Source: Gemmatimonadota bacterium | Lineage (GTDB): Bacteria; Gemmatimonadota; Gemmatimonadetes; Longimicrobiales; Gaopeijiaceae | Direction: 5' to 3' | NCBI GenBank assembly: GCA_041390105.1 | Contig: JAWKQO010000001.1 | Location: 684,001-748,000 of the forward strand | Length of the DNA stretch: 64,000 nucleotides | Shown: one piece after another, positions 52,873-60,440 of the stretch | Layout of the letters: each line of letters opens with the position of its first letter | Position numbering within the stretch: position 1 is the stretch's first letter | Notes under the pieces: generated by a model | Told to the model about the DNA's origin: nothing | The model's database searches: none | Seen by the model: only the letters and a program-made list of their open reading frames with translations | Made by a program: the position numbers and the translations under genes

Positions 52873-53759
52873 TCGATGTTCTCGACCTGCTCGCGCACCC
52901 GCTCGATCTCCTCCTTCATGCTGACGGCGGCTCGCTGAATCGCGGAGTCGTTGGCCTTGGAGGCGATCGTGTTCACTTCGCGGTTCATCTCCTGAACGAT
53001 GAATCCGAGTCGTTTGCCGACGCCTTCGTGCTCGGGCCCGTCCAGCGCCTCGGTGAAGAGGTGGACATGGGACCGGAGACGAACCAGCTCTTCGTTGATG
53101 TCCCAGCGCTCGGCCAGGTACGCGATCTCGCGGGCCAGGCGATCCTCGTCGACCTCCACCGCTTCCGACAGGTCGCGCACCTGTGCGCGCAGACGCTCGC
53201 GCTCGGCCAACAGGCGCTCGGGCGCACGACGCTCCACGACCGCAGCCAGCTCGAGCAGCACCGCCAGTGCTCGCCGGAGGTCCTCCTCCAAGCGACGTCC
53301 CTCGGCACGCCTCTGCTCAACGAGTCCGGCCAGGGCATCGCGGGTCATGCCCACCAGCTGCTCCTCTTCGATCTCGAAGACGCGAGCGCTCGGATCGGCG
53401 CGGAAGATCTCGTTGAAGCGCGCCAACAAAGACACGTCCACCTCACCGGGCAGACCCAACTCGTCCTGCAGACGGCGAAGCGCCGACTGATAGGCTCGGG
53501 CTCGCTCCACATCCAGCTCGGGGAGCGGGACCTCGCGCGGACCGGCCGCACGATCGAAGCCGAGCGTGTAGCTCACGTGGCCACGCTGCACCGACTCCTT
53601 GAGCAACTCGACCACTTTGGCCTCCCAACGATCGGCTCCGTTGGGAAGTCGGATGTTCGAGTTGAAGAACCGGTGGTTCACGCTCTTGATCTCGACGCGC
53701 AGGGTGCCGCGCTCTCCCTCACGCGTGCTCTCCCCGAACCCCGTCATGCTACGGACCAT
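52869..53759 (-). CDS. YicC family endoribonuclease-like protein
   Basis: A 296-residue YicC/YloC family protein. It opens with the family hallmark SMTGFGESTREGERGTLRVE then SVNHRFFNSNIRLP, has long charged helices in the middle, and ends with the DUF1732 block IVQEMNREVNTIASKANDSA. E. coli YicC and B. subtilis YloC are reported as RNases that affect small-RNA decay. It lies upstream of gmk in the conserved yicC-gmk-rpoZ arrangement. Confidence 0.92.
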   Translation of the reverse strand: MVRSMTGFGESTREGERGTLRVEIKSVNHRFFNSNIRLPNGADRWEAKVVELLKESVQRGHVSYTLGFDRAAGPREVPLPELDVERARAYQSALRRLQDELGLPGEVDVSLLARFNEIFRADPSARVFEIEEEQLVGMTRDALAGLVEQRRAEGRRLEEDLRRALAVLLELAAVVERRAPERLLAERERLRAQVRDLSEAVEVDEDRLAREIAYLAERWDINEELVRLRSHVHLFTEALDGPEHEGVGKRLGFIVQEMNREVNTIASKANDSAIQRAAVSMKEEIERVREQVENIE

Positions 53760-53804
53760 GTCTTCCGACTCGCTCGTTCAGGACACCAACGGTTCGCTTC
53801 AGAC

Positions 53805-55652
53805 TCAGTTCCACAGCCCCCAACGCACCCCATAGGCCGCACGAGTCAGGGGGAGGAGCCGCTCCGGAAAGTCTTGATTCTCACGGCGGAGCGTGAGGTT
53901 CTCCCAGATGACGAACAACTGCACCGACACGATGCGGATATGGAGTCGGGCGAACCAGCTCTGCTGGAACGGAACCGTCGCGAGAACCGCAGGATCACCC
54001 GGCGCCTCCTCGGCCACGAACACGTTCATCGGCTCGCGCTCGCGCACTCCTCCTTCGACGAGCAGCTCGAAGTTCCCTGTCGGGAGGAAGGTATCGTGGA
54101 ACAGCACCCGCGCATCGTACTGGAGGCGAGGCGTGTAGGGCCACGCCTCCTCATCGTCCCAGCGCACGACGCTCCCACGCGCCGACAGACCGTCGAAGAC
54201 GAGGAGAGGGACGTGGGCTTCGACGTCCCAGCCCATACGCTTCCCACCGGCCACTCGGCTGGAGCCCTCGTCGAAGGCCAGGCCGAAGCGCGCCAGCGAG
54301 TCGACGTCGACCGACACGCGTGCGCCGCGCAACAGCACACCCCCCCGTTCGAACGCGGCGCCCAGGCGGCGCGTGTCCCGCTCATCGAAAAAGCGCGGCG
54401 TGCGGGGGAACCCGGCGAAGGCGCTGTCCCCCGCGACGGTGAATCCGCGATACGGGACGCCGACCCGACCTCGATCCAGCTCTGCGAACGCGGAGAACCC
54501 GAAGCGGGGCGCGGTCCAGGCGGCAGCGCGGGAGCGCAATGCCCCCTCTCCCTCCCAGGACTCACGCCGCAGGTGGACGCTGGCGCCCCCGAGGGCGGTC
54601 GACTCGACCGCGGCCTCTCCATCCAGAGTCCAGGTGGGGAGGCCTTCACCATCCAACCGCCTGCCGGAGACTCCAACCTGGACGCGCTCCCCCGCCCACC
54701 CCGCTTCCAGGCCGAGCTGACGAACTTGAGGAGTCTCGAGAGAATCGGACGTGGAAAGACGAGCCGAACCCGCGAAGGCGCCGAGCGTCAGACCCTGGGA
54801 CGGCATGGCACGCAGTCGCGCCAGCCAATCCGTCCGGTCCCGCTCGGCCGGCGGATAGAAGCTTCGGGTCACGCTGCGCTTGAGGAGCGTGACTTCCCCC
54901 CCGAAACGGTCGGAGGGAGCCAGGGTGTAGCGCGCCAACACGCCGTTGACGGAACCGTTGTCGTCGCCGGAGCGTCCCCGGGTGTCCACGCGATCCAGCG
55001 TGAGCAGGAGCGATCCGCCAGGCGCGCGCGGCAGCGCGAAGGTGCCACGGAAGAAGTTGGTCTCCAGGTCGCCCGTACCGGCTTCGATCTGCGTGTAGGG
55101 TCGCGGGTCCTGGAAGCGACGGCTGGTCAGGGCGATCTCGATCCCGCCGGGCGAGCGCTCCACCCGAACGGACTCGAGACCAGCCAGGCCGATCTCGGAG
55201 AGGTCGACCACGTCTCCGCCGAGCGGCACCAGCTCGATGCCGTCCTGCAAGACGCGGATCCGGCCTGCTGTCGCGGAGAACGCGACGGGCACGGCGGGGG
55301 CGCCGTAGTCCCCGCCCTGCACGACGCGCAGGCCGGGAACATCCCGTAGCAGATCCGCCAGCGTGAGCCCCGGCGCAAAGAGAATCTCACCGCGGTTCCA
55401 GAGCCACACGCCCGCTCGCTCGGGTCTCCGTGCCGTGGCGTCTTCGATGGACGGGAGGTTCACGACACGCAGAGAGTCCGGGATCGCCCGCACACGCAGC
55501 GTATCCGCCGAAACGTCTACCGTGTCCGGCCTCTCCTGGGCCCCGATCCCCGGAGCCGCCAAGAGAACGACGAGCGCCCCGGCCCGGCACAAGCCGGACC
55601 GGAGCGCGCTTCCACCCTTCGCGGTGATCAGGCGGACCTGCTCCGGACCCAT
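53805..55652 (-). CDS. TonB-dependent receptor-like outer membrane protein
   Basis: A 615-residue outer-membrane protein. A signal peptide ends near GAQ at about residue 38. A plug-like domain shows LADLLRDVPGLRVVQGGDYG and VLQDGIELVPLGGDVVDLSE, then GLAGLESVRVERSPGG. The rest alternates as a beta-barrel of roughly 18-22 strands. It is short for a TonB receptor, and I see no convincing TonB box. It overlaps the pepA end by 25 bases, so it may be a coupled gene. Substrate unknown. Confidence 0.78.
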   Translation of the reverse strand: MGPEQVRLITAKGGSALRSGLCRAGALVVLLAAPGIGAQERPDTVDVSADTLRVRAIPDSLRVVNLPSIEDATARRPERAGVWLWNRGEILFAPGLTLADLLRDVPGLRVVQGGDYGAPAVPVAFSATAGRIRVLQDGIELVPLGGDVVDLSEIGLAGLESVRVERSPGGIEIALTSRRFQDPRPYTQIEAGTGDLETNFFRGTFALPRAPGGSLLLTLDRVDTRGRSGDDNGSVNGVLARYTLAPSDRFGGEVTLLKRSVTRSFYPPAERDRTDWLARLRAMPSQGLTLGAFAGSARLSTSDSLETPQVRQLGLEAGWAGERVQVGVSGRRLDGEGLPTWTLDGEAAVESTALGGASVHLRRESWEGEGALRSRAAAWTAPRFGFSAFAELDRGRVGVPYRGFTVAGDSAFAGFPRTPRFFDERDTRRLGAAFERGGVLLRGARVSVDVDSLARFGLAFDEGSSRVAGGKRMGWDVEAHVPLLVFDGLSARGSVVRWDDEEAWPYTPRLQYDARVLFHDTFLPTGNFELLVEGGVREREPMNVFVAEEAPGDPAVLATVPFQQSWFARLHIRIVSVQLFVIWENLTLRRENQDFPERLLPLTRAAYGVRWGLWN

Positions 55653-57118
55653 TCGAAGAGAAGTCGGGTCGGGACGCCCAGCGCACCCTTGCGCTGGTAG
55701 GGGAGTGAACCGTCGCCGTAGGCCGTGCCCGCGATGTCGAGATGCGCCCAGGGGAGGTCTCCCACGAACTCCTTGAGGAACGTCGCCGCGGTGATGGTGC
55801 CCGCGGGCCGGCCACCCACGTTCTTCAGGTCGGCGACTTCGCTGTCGAGCTGCTTTCGGTACTCGGCGTAGAGCGGGAGACGCCAGACCCGTTCACCCGT
55901 GCGCGCGCCGGCCTTCTCCAACTCCGAAACCAGGCGGTCGTCGGTACCCAGGACGGCGCTGGCCTGATGCCCCAGCGCGATGACCACCGCCCCGGTCAAG
56001 GTGGCGCAATCGACGATGGCCGCGGGACTCTGCTCGACCGCGTACGCCAACGCGTCCGCCAGGATAAGGCGACCCTCGGCATCGGTGTTGATGACCTCGA
56101 TGCTCTTGCCCGCATAGCTCTGGATCACGTCGCCCGGCTTGGTTGCGCTTCCGGACGGGAGGTTCTCGCTGGAGGGCACGATCCCGATCACGTTGGCCCT
56201 CACCTTGGCCTGCGCGATGGCGCGCATGGCGCCGATGACCGCGGCACCTCCGGACATATCGTACTTCATGTCCTCCATGCCGCTGGGGGGCTTGAGGGAG
56301 ATGCCGCCGGCATCGAACGTGAGTCCCTTCCCGACCAGAACCAACGGCGGTTCGCTGCCCCTGCCACCCTGGTGCCGCATCACGATCAGGCGCGGTTCCT
56401 CCACCGAGCCCCGCGAGACGGCGAGGATGGCATGCATGCCGGCCTTCTCGAGCTTCTTCTTGTCGAAGATCTCGATCTCCAGCCCCATCTCCTCGGCCAT
56501 CTGCCGCGCTTCCTCGGCAAGCCGAGTGGGAGTGACCAGATTCCCGGGCCGGGATTGGAGGGTCCGCGCGAGGTTGGTCCCCTCGGCCGCCGCCAGCCCG
56601 TCCCTGATTTCCCGATTGAGCGTCGAGCGGTTCCCTCCGGGAGCCAGCAGCTCCAGGTGGGTCACACTCACCTTCTCCTTGCCTGGCTCGGGGGGAGCCT
56701 TGAGCTCGGTGAAGGACCATGCTCCCAGCACGACGCCTTCGACCGCGGACCGGCCCATCTCGCCGGCACGCTTGGCCACGGACGGCAGAACCAGGGTGAG
56801 GTTCGGACAACGCGCTTCCTCGGCCGCACGGACGGCGCGTCCAGCCGCGCGACGCATCTGCTCCTCGTCGAACTCCGCCTTGGCACCCAGGCCGAGGATC
56901 AGGACCCGGAAGCGCGCTTCGGACTTGCCGCCATGGAGCAGCACCTTCTCACCGCCATCGGTGCGCACCTCTCCGGCGGCGAGGGCGTCTTCAACGACCT
57001 CCCGGACTGCATCGGGAAGGACAGACGGGCAGGAGGACTCGCCGGAGAAAAGCCCGAAGGCAACGAATGAAGGTGATGTACGGGCCGGCGTGGACCGGGT
57101 GCTCAAAGAGACTTCCAT
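55628..57118 (-). CDS. pepA: Leucyl aminopeptidase (M17)
   Basis: Dimetal cytosolic aminopeptidase removing N-terminal residues from peptides. It has 496 residues. The M17 signature NTDAEGRLILADALAYA, VGKGLTFDAGGISLKP with the first metal Lys/Asp, and KYDMSGGAAVIG are intact. ATG at 57118, with GAGGGGGG upstream. It is the first gene of the long minus-strand run and borders the gene-free stretch. Confidence 0.96.
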   Translation of the reverse strand: MEVSLSTRSTPARTSPSFVAFGLFSGESSCPSVLPDAVREVVEDALAAGEVRTDGGEKVLLHGGKSEARFRVLILGLGAKAEFDEEQMRRAAGRAVRAAEEARCPNLTLVLPSVAKRAGEMGRSAVEGVVLGAWSFTELKAPPEPGKEKVSVTHLELLAPGGNRSTLNREIRDGLAAAEGTNLARTLQSRPGNLVTPTRLAEEARQMAEEMGLEIEIFDKKKLEKAGMHAILAVSRGSVEEPRLIVMRHQGGRGSEPPLVLVGKGLTFDAGGISLKPPSGMEDMKYDMSGGAAVIGAMRAIAQAKVRANVIGIVPSSENLPSGSATKPGDVIQSYAGKSIEVINTDAEGRLILADALAYAVEQSPAAIVDCATLTGAVVIALGHQASAVLGTDDRLVSELEKAGARTGERVWRLPLYAEYRKQLDSEVADLKNVGGRPAGTITAATFLKEFVGDLPWAHLDIAGTAYGDGSLPYQRKGALGVPTRLLFEWVRSRSA

Positions 57119-57234
57119 GACCCCCCTCTACATGCTCTCGATGATCGCGGTTCCGGAACTTCTTCGGTGGCTGGCCGCCCTCCCCATCCACTCCAGGCCA
57201 GGACGTCGGATGGGGGCACTCAGGGCCTCGGGAT

Positions 57235-57255
57235 GGCGGGTCCCAACGACCCGCC
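57235..57255. repeat. Hairpin in the pepA upstream region
   Basis: GGCGGGTC-CCAAC-GACCCGCC, a perfect 8-bp inverted repeat with a 5-base loop, about 117 bases upstream of the pepA ATG. It could be a transcription attenuator or a leader structure, but there is no T run. Confidence 0.4.
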
Positions 57256-57567
57256 CTGACGGAGTGGCGCTCTGCCGGGCGGTGAGCAAACCTCGAACGT
57301 AGGCAAGGGCGCAGGAAGGGCAAGGCACGGGAGTGACTGTGCCCACGGAGGTGCTCCGCACCGCGAGAGCGGAGGGTGCTGGGCCAACTGGGGAACGCAC
57401 CCGGCAGGGCATCCGAGCATCGATGGGCACGAATCTGGAGCAGTGACAGCCCGGGATTCGACCGGCACTGACCGCTTCCGGACACCCCCTGGCCCGTTTC
57501 GTGCCAGTTACGCTTGACGGCGGCGACCGAGAGATCGAATGTTGTACCGCCACAACGCGAGACTACG

Positions 57568-57664
57568 AGTCGGCTTCCAAGAGAACTGACGACCGGGAAA
57601 GCATTGCCGGCGCAGGGTTTTGAACCGGGCCCTGTGATCGGATCCCGTCTCTTGGAAGCCGACT
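57568..57664. repeat. Perfect 17-bp inverted repeat with 63-bp spacer
   Basis: The left arm at 57568-57584 is AGTCGGCTTCCAAGAGA; the right arm at 57648-57664 is its exact reverse complement. The spacer (57585-57647) contains GGGTTTTGAACCGGG-type sequence. This may be a remnant of a mobile element end or the stem of a structured RNA. No transposase is nearby. Confidence 0.7.
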
Positions 57665-57712
57665 TCTCGTTTCCGGTCCCGGGTCAGGGACATTCAGGAA
57701 TCTGCGGTAGCG

Positions 57713-57730
57713 GTTCAACGAACTGCGTTC
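57713..57730. promoter_or_regulatory. Candidate SOS-like operator upstream of imuB
   Basis: GTTC-AAC-GAAC-TGC-GTTC forms alternating half-sites 16 bases before the -35 of the imuB promoter. The half-sites GAAC and GTTC occur in LexA boxes of several phyla, but the spacing here (3 bases) does not match the Gram-positive (4 bases) or alphaproteobacterial (GTTC-N7-GTTC) consensus. Confidence 0.3.
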
Positions 57731-57745
57731 TCCCCCCCTCGCATC

Positions 57746-57775
57746 TTGCCGCGTGCTCGGGCAATCTCCTATCTT
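57746..57775 (+). promoter_or_regulatory. Predicted promoter of the imuB-like gene
   Basis: TTGCCG (57746-57751), 18-base spacer, TATCTT (57770-57775); the same two hexamers as at dcd. Predicted start near 57782, 36 bases before the ATG. Confidence 0.55.
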
Positions 57776-57817
57776 CGACTTTCGGTTTTTATTCGGTCAC
57801 CGTCGGTCGGTCAGCCC

Positions 57818-59158
57818 ATGTCGGACGCCCTCCATGCGCACCTGTCCCAACTGTCGATCCGCCAGGGTCGCTACGCACACACGGAACGCACCCGCGCCTC
57901 TGGAAGCCGCCTGGCCCTGTGTCTGTGGATGCCCACTTTCGAGCTCCGACTGGAGCTCGCCCGTACCCCCGAGCTGGATTCGACCTCGGTCGCCCTGCTG
58001 TCTCCCCGTGAGGGAGCGCGTCGTGAGATCTGGCAGGTTTCCGAGCGCGCCGCGGAAGCCGGTGTCCGCCCTGGAATGCTCGTCTCCAAAGCGGTGGGCC
58101 TCTCCCCCTCCCTGACTCTGCTCGAGCCCGACCCTGCCCACTACGACGCGGCCATGGAAGAGATGATGGAGGCTCTCTCGGCCGTGAGCCCGGTTCTGGA
58201 GCCGGCAGGCCGAGGGAGGATCTACCTGGGCATGGACGGTCTGGGGAGGCTGTACGGCGCTCCGGAGTACCAGGCGACTCGCGCCCTGCGGGCCCTGCTC
58301 CAGGTCCTTCCTCGTCCCCTGGTCGCCGCACTCCGCGTCGGCTGGGCACCGGGCCGTTTCGGCGCCTGGGTCGCCGCCGTCTCCGCCGACCCAGGACGGC
58401 CTCGCATCGTGCGCGAGGAGGAGCTGGTCGGATTCCTGGCCCGCTGCCCGGTGAGCGCGCTCCCCCTGGAACCCCTCACCCTGGAGCGTCTCGACCGCCT
58501 GGCCATCGGCACGCTGGGTGAGTTGTGTGCGCTCCCCGAATCCGCGCTGGTCGCACAATTCGGAGAAGACGGTGCCAACGCCCATGCCTGGGGGACCGGC
58601 CGCCGCATCGATCCGGTCCGGCCCTGGCACCGACCTCGTCCGATCCGGACCGCGATCGATTTCTCGACCCCCATCGGCCAATCCGATACGCTGCACGGCG
58701 CACTGGATCGGTTGCTGGAACGGGCGCTGGGACGTCCCGAACGGCGAGGACGGAGCGTACAGGGGCTCCGCCTGGCCGCCCGGCTCGAAGGAGGCGGCTC
58801 CTGGGGGGTGGAAGCGGTGCTCAAGGAACCCACGTCCGAGCGAGCACGCCTGGGGTTCGTACTCAAGAACAAGATGGCGCTCTCGTCCCCTCCCCGTGCG
58901 GTGGAGACCTTGATCGTCGAGTTCTTCGAGTTCGGAGCGCCTGCTTCCCAAGCCGAGCTGTTCGCACGCAGGGAAACCACGGGCCGTGCAGCGGAAGGAC
59001 ATGGCCTGGCCGCAGGAGAAGTCCCCCAGGGACTTCGCGAGGCCGTGCGCGAACTCAAGCTGAAGATCGGGTTTTCACCGCTCTTCCGCGTCGTGGAGGT
59101 CGATCCCTGGTCACGCCTTCCCGAACGACGTCACGCGCTTCTGGAGTTCGACCCGTGA
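57818..59158 (+). CDS. Y-family DNA polymerase-like protein (ImuB-like)
   Basis: A 446-residue member of the Y-family polymerase group without the catalytic acidic residues, resembling ImuB, the mutasome hub that bridges the beta clamp and DnaE2 during induced mutagenesis. The N-terminus has RLALCLWMPTFELRLELA in place of the usual DxD palm strand, then SVALLSPREG. A helix-hairpin-helix region (LERLDRLAIGTLGELCALP) and a little-finger domain follow. Neither ImuA nor DnaE2 is visible nearby. The ATG at 57818 is downstream of the promoter; earlier in-frame codons lie inside it. No strong ribosome-binding site is seen. Confidence 0.8.
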   Translation: MSDALHAHLSQLSIRQGRYAHTERTRASGSRLALCLWMPTFELRLELARTPELDSTSVALLSPREGARREIWQVSERAAEAGVRPGMLVSKAVGLSPSLTLLEPDPAHYDAAMEEMMEALSAVSPVLEPAGRGRIYLGMDGLGRLYGAPEYQATRALRALLQVLPRPLVAALRVGWAPGRFGAWVAAVSADPGRPRIVREEELVGFLARCPVSALPLEPLTLERLDRLAIGTLGELCALPESALVAQFGEDGANAHAWGTGRRIDPVRPWHRPRPIRTAIDFSTPIGQSDTLHGALDRLLERALGRPERRGRSVQGLRLAARLEGGGSWGVEAVLKEPTSERARLGFVLKNKMALSSPPRAVETLIVEFFEFGAPASQAELFARRETTGRAAEGHGLAAGEVPQGLREAVRELKLKIGFSPLFRVVEVDPWSRLPERRHALLEFDP

Positions 59159-59197
59159 GTGCGGGGGGACCCGAGCGCACGACCGGGATCGGCGCGA

Positions 59198-59230
59198 AAG
59201 GGCCCCGCGAACTCCGGTCGCGGGGCCCTT
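59198..59230. terminator. Bidirectional terminator hairpin
   Basis: AAGGGCCCCGCGA, a 7-base loop, then TCGCGGGGCCCTT: a perfect 13-bp stem ending in AA/TT pairs, between the convergent imuB-like gene and the minus-strand lipoprotein. There is no long T run, but position and stem strength favour a terminator for both strands. Confidence 0.75.
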
Positions 59231-59260
59231 CCTGCGCGGGGATCCCTCTTCTTCGCGCTG

Positions 59261-59689
59261 CTAGAGACGGGTGAGTCGGAAGTTCTGGCGCACCACCGCG
59301 TCCGGCCCCACCTCGAATTGCCGCTGCAGGCTTTCGCCGCTGGCTGGAACGAATCCCGAGGGTGTCTCGACCGTCAATGTCCAACTACCGGTCTCGACGG
59401 TTCCAAAACGGTAGGTGCCCGAGGTATCGGTGGCCGTGGAGCGCACGTCGCCGGCTCCGTCACTCAACGTGACCCGTACACCCGCGATACCGGCCCCCTG
59501 GGCATCGAGGACCTCTCCCTCCACCGAGCCACCCTCCCCGAACGAGAGCAGGAACCCGGCCTCCCCGTCCCGACAGGCCGAGGCCCCGAACGAAAGCACG
59601 ATCGCGCTGACAAAGAGGGCAAGCGTCCCGGCACGAACGGGCGCAAAGAGACGGCGGGCGCGGAGAGGCCCGAAATGATAAGACCACAT
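59261..59689 (-). CDS. Lipoprotein with carboxypeptidase regulatory-like domain
   Basis: A 142-residue exported protein. The ATG at 59689 begins MWSYHFGPL, followed by a hydrophobic signal (LALFVSAIVLSFGASAC) with a lipobox Cys. The mature part has one carboxypeptidase-D-regulatory/SdrD-like beta-sandwich: SVEGEVLDAQGAGIAGVRVT, then TDTSGTYRFGTVETGSWTLT. Such domains are non-catalytic and occur in surface proteins of many diderms. An earlier ATG (59815) would add 42 residues without a sensible signal. Confidence 0.7.
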   Translation of the reverse strand: MWSYHFGPLRARRLFAPVRAGTLALFVSAIVLSFGASACRDGEAGFLLSFGEGGSVEGEVLDAQGAGIAGVRVTLSDGAGDVRSTATDTSGTYRFGTVETGSWTLTVETPSGFVPASGESLQRQFEVGPDAVVRQNFRLTRL

Positions 59690-60082
59690 CTGGTGACGAC
59701 TCCGTAGGGATGTGAAGCGACCCCGCCCTACGAATAGCACCGCCACGCCCGGCGCGCGAGCCACGGACCTGACCCGACTGTCTTCCCCGACTCCTTCGAC
59801 CTGACTGGTCGACACCTGCCCCCCTCACCCACCCGTAAAGGAACGTGTCAGTCTGTGGTGTGGACGTCTCCATGTGGCGATGCGCCTCCACAACAGACGT
59901 CACTTTTCTTGACGGCCTACAGATCATCTCGATTCTGATATCACAATATGTAACCGACACATTCACAGTCTGTTACAGACGCGCGTCCACCGCGGCTCGA
60001 TCGGGGAATGTCATTTGCCCTGCTCTCCTCCCGAGCCGGACACGAGGGTGTGACCGGCGCCCCCAACTCGATGGAGCTTCTG
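59690..60082. other. Divergent intergenic region with AT-rich core
   Basis: No gene recognised. The stretch 59900-59990 is clearly more AT-rich than its surroundings and contains a TTGACG (59909), GATATC, and the inverted repeat TGTAAC-N17-GTTACA. It probably holds promoters for both the minus-strand lipoprotein and the plus-strand small lipoprotein. Confidence 0.5.
59949..59977. repeat. Inverted repeat TGTAAC-N17-GTTACA
   Basis: Two 6-bp arms (59949-59954 and 59972-59977) with a 17-base spacer, in the AT-rich divergent region. Geometry suits a dimeric regulator or two half-sites about two helix turns apart. Confidence 0.4.
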
Positions 60083-60415
60083 ATGCACTCGACCCGACGG
60101 AGCCGCCCCCTGGCGCTCATCGCCCTGACGGGCGCCCTGGCCGCCTGCGCCGATTCCGGTCCGCTGGGACCCGACCTGACCGAGATCGACCCGGTCGTCG
60201 CCCCCATGCCCGAACCCTGCCCGGCGATCCCGCTCACCGGTGCCCAGGAGGACTTCGAGAGCCCGAAGGGGAAGAAGGGTGGCTGGGGAACCCTGCTCAA
60301 GACCGGGACGACCAGCAGCTCGACGACGCAGAGCCTGACCTCGACCACCGGGACGACCGGTTCCACGGGCCTGAACGGAGCGGCGGACGCCACCGCGTCG
60401 GGCTGCGGATCCTGA
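60083..60415 (+). CDS. Small Thr/Ser/Gly-rich lipoprotein, unknown function
   Basis: A 110-residue predicted lipoprotein that I do not recognise. The ATG at 60083 has GGAG 6 bases upstream; an in-frame ATG at 60071 is also possible. The signal peptide MHSTRRSRPLALIALTGALA ends in the lipobox LAAC. The mature chain has a Pro-rich beginning, a basic patch (SPKGKKGGWGTLLKTG) and a Thr/Ser repeat-like tail (TTSSSTTQSLTSTTG) ending in CGS. It is followed by the Fis-type regulator after 25 bases. Confidence 0.6.
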   Translation: MHSTRRSRPLALIALTGALAACADSGPLGPDLTEIDPVVAPMPEPCPAIPLTGAQEDFESPKGKKGGWGTLLKTGTTSSSTTQSLTSTTGTTGSTGLNGAADATASGCGS

Positions 60416-60440
60416 CCTCAGGAGCGTTTCAGACCTCATC

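Larger units (their letters stand above)
57119..57817. other. Gene-free region between pepA and imuB
   Basis: No convincing coding region, tRNA or rRNA. It holds the divergent promoter zone of pepA (minus) and imuB (plus), an 8-bp hairpin (57235-57255), a 17-bp perfect inverted repeat (57568-57664), and GTTC/GAAC repeats (57713-57730). Several short ORFs exist on both strands but show no recognisable composition or family. Confidence 0.6.

Noticed and set aside
57490..57515. TGGCCCG-N4-GTGCC resembling a sigma-54 -24/-12 promoter
   Set aside because: The -12 half does not match TTGC well, and no suitable gene starts just downstream.
57128..57553. 141-residue minus-strand frame upstream of pepA
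   Set aside because: No recognisable domain, no ribosome-binding site, and composition resembles noncoding GC-rich DNA.
57585..57647. tRNA-like T-arm (GGTTCAAAACC) on the minus strand in the spacer of the inverted repeat
   Set aside because: The flanking bases do not pair to form a proper T stem, and no acceptor or anticodon arms can be drawn.
59909..59941. TTGACG followed by TGATAT as a promoter for the small lipoprotein
   Set aside because: The spacing is about 21 bases, too long for a housekeeping promoter.
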